Of a stretch of DNA of 64,000 nt, positions 63,741-64,000 are shown in pieces. Under the pieces are notes generated by a model. The model was not told the DNA's origin, made no database searches, and was given only the letters and a program-made list of their open reading frames with translations. The DNA is from Ridgeia piscesae (lineage: Eukaryota > Annelida > Polychaeta > Sabellida > Siboglinidae). The stretch lies in contig JAODUO010000046.1 of the NCBI GenBank assembly GCA_025642075.2, forward strand, positions 111,001 to 175,000, in the 5' to 3' direction. The position numbers and the translations under genes were made by a program. Numbering within the stretch: the first letter of the stretch is position 1; each line of letters opens with the position of its first letter.

Positions 63741-64000
63741 ATTTTGCCTACATAAAATAATGCAGGCGAGATCCACTAAGATCCGTTGTCCAGACAGGTA
63801 GCGGGTGTAACATGTAGGCATCAGTGGGTTGTTTTTTTGCCGCAGTCTCGCCGTCACTCTTCCAGGGAGCGGCAGTGTTTACGCTCAAACTGCGTGTTTA
63901 ATAATAGCGCACTGGCGCTGCATATAGGACGGGTGTATACAATAGATTTGCTACACTATAATTTTATCTATGATCTTTTTCTTGGAAATCGCCTGGTCAA

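Overview
This is a eukaryotic genomic window from an AT-rich invertebrate genome full of tandem repeats. The basis is a protein-coding gene with 20 coding exons and GT-AG introns, tRNA-derived SINE copies, truncated LINE pieces, long CA/TG, TA and purine simple repeats, and several kilobase-sized minisatellites. A mollusc or a cephalochordate (amphioxus) fits best. The NPF/NPY-type receptor is compatible with molluscs; repeats that include splice sites recall minisatellites I remember being described at exon boundaries in amphioxus. I cannot decide between them from sequence alone.

The main gene is CPSF2 (CPSF100), on the + strand, coding from 8082 to 48418. I reconstructed it exon by exon with phase-consistent GT-AG junctions to about 781 residues, close to the 782 of the human protein. 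Eighteen of the 20 coding exons read cleanly. Exon 11 (40106-40238) needs one extra G in a G-rich stretch and one fewer A near its end. Exon 13 (42171-42256) is full of stretched homopolymers. The lesions look like consensus errors in homopolymers, but real mutations cannot be excluded.

Nested in the 16.8-kb intron 8, on the opposite strand, is a complete intronless class A peptide GPCR of the NPY/NPF receptor type (26812-27975). The same intron carries a roughly 5-kb array of about 123 copies of a 40-bp unit (16640-21585).

Layout: 1-8060 upstream flank with a near-identical partial copy of CPSF2 intron sequence (1-302), (CA)n, a 250-bp direct duplication, a LINE remnant and purine repeats; 8082-15896 exons 1-8 with 51-bp and 35-bp minisatellites in intron 4; 15897-32684 intron 8; 32685-34049 exons 9-10 with a 25-bp array; 34166-38700 about 87 copies of a 52-bp unit that looks like a splice acceptor; 40106-48418 exons 11-20; 50635-56565 about 174 copies of a 34-bp unit rich in palindromes; 56570-64000 simple repeats, a foldback element and no recognisable gene.

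The most unusual theme is tandem duplication of splice junctions. Exon 16 ends in six copies of a 33-bp unit that includes its donor site and stays in frame. Exon 19 is followed by a decayed copy of its own 3' end. The exon 9 acceptor is preceded by decayed copies of itself, one with AG mutated to CG. The exon 5 acceptor resembles the 35-bp array that abuts it. Together these suggest that minisatellites here often start from exon-intron boundaries.
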